Below, piece by piece: positions 61,669 through 64,000 of a stretch of DNA of 64,000 nucleotides. Position 1 is the stretch's first letter. The number at the start of each line of letters is the position of its first letter. The notes under the pieces were generated by a model. The model saw only the letters and a program-made list of their open reading frames with translations, was not told the DNA's origin and searched no databases. A program made the position numbers and the translations under genes. This DNA comes from JBBSBY01 sp038205805 (lineage in GTDB: Bacteria; Desulfobacterota; Desulfomonilia; Desulfomonilales; Desulfomonilaceae): contig JBBRBO010000004.1 in assembly GCA_038205805.1 (NCBI GenBank), positions 27,591 to 91,590 on the forward strand. Direction: 5' to 3'.

Positions 61669-62633
61669 CTGTGGCCTGCGTTCCGAACGCCGCCGCGAAA
61701 CCCCGCCTCCTCATAATACTTGCGGCCGCTGCGCTCGTCGTAGGTGTCGCTCCTTTGCTCTTTCCATCGGAGTACTTCCTACGTGTAGCCGCGATTACGC
61801 TCTTGTGGATCGGCTTGGCGGGCTGCTGGAATCTCATGAGCGGGTACACGGGGTACATTGATTTTGGGCCGGTGGTCTACTTCGGAATCGGAGCCTATAC
61901 CACGGCCATCCTCATGACCAGGGTGGGATTGCCCTTTTTCCCCGCCCTTGCCCTTTCGGGGCTTATCGCCGCCTGCATCGCGGCGCCTGTGGGAGCCCCT
62001 ACCCTGCGTCTACGCGGCTCCTATTTCGCCATCGCAACCTTTGCCTTCGCCGAAACCATGCGGCAAACGGTCCTCGAGTTCGACCGCGCCTTCGGCGTCA
62101 CCCTGTTCGACGGCAGTTTCGGGATTTCTTTGCCCCCGAGCGGCCACACCAACCTGTTCTTTTACTATTGCTTGTTCGGCGTAAGCCTTGCAGTCATTGC
62201 GACGCATTATTACGTAGACCATTCCAAGTTCGGGTACGGCCTCAAGGCGATACACGAGTCTGAAAGCGCTGCCGAAGCGGTGGGCGTGAACACCCATATT
62301 ACCAAGCTCACGGCGTATTGCCTCAGCGCCTTCTTTCTGGGGCTCTTCGGCGGTATCGAGGCCTATTGGATCACCTACATCACCCCCACGGACGCCTTCA
62401 GTGTGCACAAGACAGTGCAAATGGTCATTATGACCCTTTTGGGCGGTATGGGCACAATGCTCGGGCCGGTGGTAGGGGCGTGTTTTCTAACCCTGATCGC
62501 TGAATTTCTCGGCGCCGCGTTTGTGGAATACTATCTCATCCTCATCGGGTTGGTCATCATAGTGGTTATTCAGGTTGCGCCCCAAGGATTGATCGGTTTT
62601 CTCAAACAGCGGTACGGGTGGAAGTCTCTATGA
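61665..62633 (+). CDS. livM: LIV-type ABC permease LivM, importer 2
   Basis: 322 residues from ATG 61665 in an ATGA overlap with livH; a longer frame from 61476 is a shadow of livH. Membrane segments include GCWNLMSGYTGYIDFGPVVY and MVIMTLLGGMGTMLGPVVG. It forms the channel with LivH. A TNA element begins 67 bp downstream. Confidence 0.94.
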   Translation: MTVACVPNAAAKPRLLIILAAAALVVGVAPLLFPSEYFLRVAAITLLWIGLAGCWNLMSGYTGYIDFGPVVYFGIGAYTTAILMTRVGLPFFPALALSGLIAACIAAPVGAPTLRLRGSYFAIATFAFAETMRQTVLEFDRAFGVTLFDGSFGISLPPSGHTNLFFYYCLFGVSLAVIATHYYVDHSKFGYGLKAIHESESAAEAVGVNTHITKLTAYCLSAFFLGLFGGIEAYWITYITPTDAFSVHKTVQMVIMTLLGGMGTMLGPVVGACFLTLIAEFLGAAFVEYYLILIGLVIIVVIQVAPQGLIGFLKQRYGWKSL

Positions 62634-62700
62634 CGCGAACCAATGAGACTCATAGCGCCCAAGCCGACGGAGTAACGGCGTACACCGAGAGAATGCGTAA

Positions 62701-62920
62701 TACCAATGTGCTTTCCAACGAGTAACATTGGTGGTGACTCTTTTGGGAAGGTAGGTTTTTTCGACGTCTACATGAGAATGTTTGATTTGCCGGAAGTGGG
62801 CTTTTGTCCATGAGAAAAGCCGATTCCGGCAAATTTGAAAGTTCTTGGAGAGGGGTTCGGGGAGAAGCCTTCTTTCAAGAAGGTTCTCCCCGATATTACT
62901 TATTTAGCTGCGCATTGGTA
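62701..62920 (+). mobile_element. TNA element copy 21, intact, ends 6 bp before livG
   Basis: 220 bp, TACCAATGTGCTTTCC...GCGCATTGGTA, flanked by TAA at 62698-62700 and 62921-62923. Subfamily C with both hairpins. Only GCC lies between the duplication and the livG ATG, so any native Shine-Dalgarno has been displaced or lost. Confidence 0.94.
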
Positions 62921-62926
62921 TAAGCC

Positions 62927-63694
62927 ATGAAGATACTCGAGTGCCGAAACCTGACCAAGCATTTTGGAGCGCTCTGCGCCCTTTCAGGTGTGGATTTCAG
63001 CCTCGACGCCGGCGAAATCCTCGGCATCATCGGCCCGAACGGCGCGGGCAAGTCAACGCTGTTCAATTGCCTTACAGGGATAACGCAAGCTTCTTCCGGA
63101 AAGGTGTTCCTGGCGGGCGAAGACATCACTCATCTTGCCGGCCACAAGATCGTGAGGCGTGGACTCGCGAAGACCTCCCAGATTACGCAGCCCTTCCACG
63201 GCATGACCGTATTCGAGAACATCCTCGTGGCCGCGATGTACGGCGCAGGGATGACGAAATCTGAAGCGGAACCGTACGCCCGTCGAATGGCGGCTTTCAC
63301 CGGCCTTGAAAGCCTGTCAGCGCAGAGCGCAGGGGCTCTCAGCGTACCGGAACGCCGCCGCCTCGAATTGGGGCGAGCCCTAGCCTGCAAACCTAAGGTA
63401 CTGCTCCTTGACGAGAACATGGCCGGTCTCAATCCCGGTGAAGTGGACGCCGCCGTGAAACTCCTGCTCGAGGTGCGCGATTCCGGCGTCACCCTCGTAG
63501 TGGTCGAACATGTCATGAGAGCCGTAATCGGCCTCTCGGACCGCATCCTCGTCCTGAACCAGGGGGCCAAAATAGCCGAAGGCGTCCCTGCGGAAGTAAT
63601 GGCCTCGAAAAGCGTTATTAATGTGTATTTCGGGACCGGCGGCCCGTGCGGGGAAGCTCACGCACAGTTGAAAGATACGCGAGATGCGTCTTAA
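62927..63694 (+). CDS. livG: LIV-type ABC ATPase LivG, importer 2
   Basis: 255 residues from ATG 62927. Walker A GPNGAGKST, ALSVPERRRLELGRAL in place of the LSGGQ core (LivG-type variant), Walker B LLLDENMAGLNPGE with DEN rather than DEP, and VVEHVMRAV as H-loop. A TNA element ends at 62920, so no ribosome site is present upstream. The LivF partner is presumably beyond the window. Confidence 0.94.
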   Translation: MKILECRNLTKHFGALCALSGVDFSLDAGEILGIIGPNGAGKSTLFNCLTGITQASSGKVFLAGEDITHLAGHKIVRRGLAKTSQITQPFHGMTVFENILVAAMYGAGMTKSEAEPYARRMAAFTGLESLSAQSAGALSVPERRRLELGRALACKPKVLLLDENMAGLNPGEVDAAVKLLLEVRDSGVTLVVVEHVMRAVIGLSDRILVLNQGAKIAEGVPAEVMASKSVINVYFGTGGPCGEAHAQLKDTRDAS

Positions 63695-63787
63695 AAGAAG
63701 ACGGCTCGCTGTGTCATATACTTTCACGTAAGCTCATAAGCGCAATTCTTGTAAAGAAGAGGAAAAAGCCGGCCGCAAATCGACTTA

Positions 63788-64000
63788 TACCAAAGTGCTT
63801 TCCAACGAGTAACATTGGTGAAGACTCTTTTTGGGAAGGTAGGTTTTTTCGACTTCTATCTGAGAATGTTTAATATGCCGAAAGCGGCCTTTTCTCCTTG
63901 AGAAAAGCCGGTTTCGGCCATTTAACAGTTCTTGGAGAGGGGTTCGGGGAGAAGCCTTCTTTCAAGAAGGTTCTCCCCGATATTACTTCTTTGGCTGCGC
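63788..64000 (+). mobile_element. TNA element copy 22, subfamily C, cut by window end
   Basis: TACCAAAGTGCTTTCC after TTA (63785-63787), nearly identical to 62701-62920 and the complement of 7366-7585. The right end is beyond the window; the last bases, CTGCGC, precede the expected CATTGGTA. Confidence 0.9.

Overview
The window reads as part of the chromosome of a strictly anaerobic, probably syntrophic, Deltaproteobacteria-like (Desulfobacterota) bacterium. This is an inference. It rests on paired 2-hydroxyacyl-CoA dehydratase/benzoyl-CoA-reductase-like subunits, acyl-CoA and 3-hydroxyacyl-CoA dehydrogenases, two LIV-type ABC importers, a TIGR04073 exosortase-associated protein and a PilZ protein of the kind common in that group. 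No rRNA, tRNA, CRISPR array or transposase gene was seen.

Layout. 1-5910: a block of secreted or exported proteins around a candidate ribosomal-peptide (RiPP) system: a Cys-rich repeat protein, a coiled-coil protein, a Tat-signal peptide with 13 Trp-x-Asn motifs, a pseudo-radical-SAM partner, a radical SAM/SPASM enzyme, then a Cys-containing secreted protein and a secreted HNH protein. 6247-16466: DMT transporter, SDR, dehydratase pair, GT9, FetAB, TPR protein, second DMT transporter. 16576-22982: GT4, GT2, XRE-like and small secreted proteins, SGNH hydrolase, metallo-beta-lactamase fold protein. 23377-32456: PBP1A, MnmA, PAC2 protein and partner, sodium:solute symporter. 33888-41788: small kinase, giant FecR/coiled-coil protein, then ECF sigma factor, soluble zinc anti-sigma factor, thioredoxin and thioredoxin reductase, which resembles a SigR/RsrA-like thiol-stress module. 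42013-46832: HisI-HisG, DUF169, PilZ, Gfo/Idh/MocA. 47050-55187: LIV importer 1 (KHMGF), 3-hydroxyacyl-CoA and acyl-CoA dehydrogenases. 56052-63694: LolA-like lipoprotein, two small membrane/secreted proteins, LIV importer 2 (KHMG; F presumably lies beyond the window).

The most striking non-coding feature is a dense family of about 220-bp non-autonomous elements (about twenty copies, three sequence subfamilies). They have terminal inverted repeats close to TACCAATGYGC, 3-bp TNA target duplications (TTA, TAA or TGA) and two internal hairpins. One copy is nested in another. One is itself interrupted by a different 94-bp palindromic element with a perfect 11-bp target duplication. Several abut stop codons, and one sits four bases before a start codon. 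Three further repeat families are present: short GTTCACCGGGC palindromes, a 340-bp pair with a TGCTCC/GGAGCA palindrome, and ATCTGCG-rich repeats. These explain most of the long intergenic gaps.
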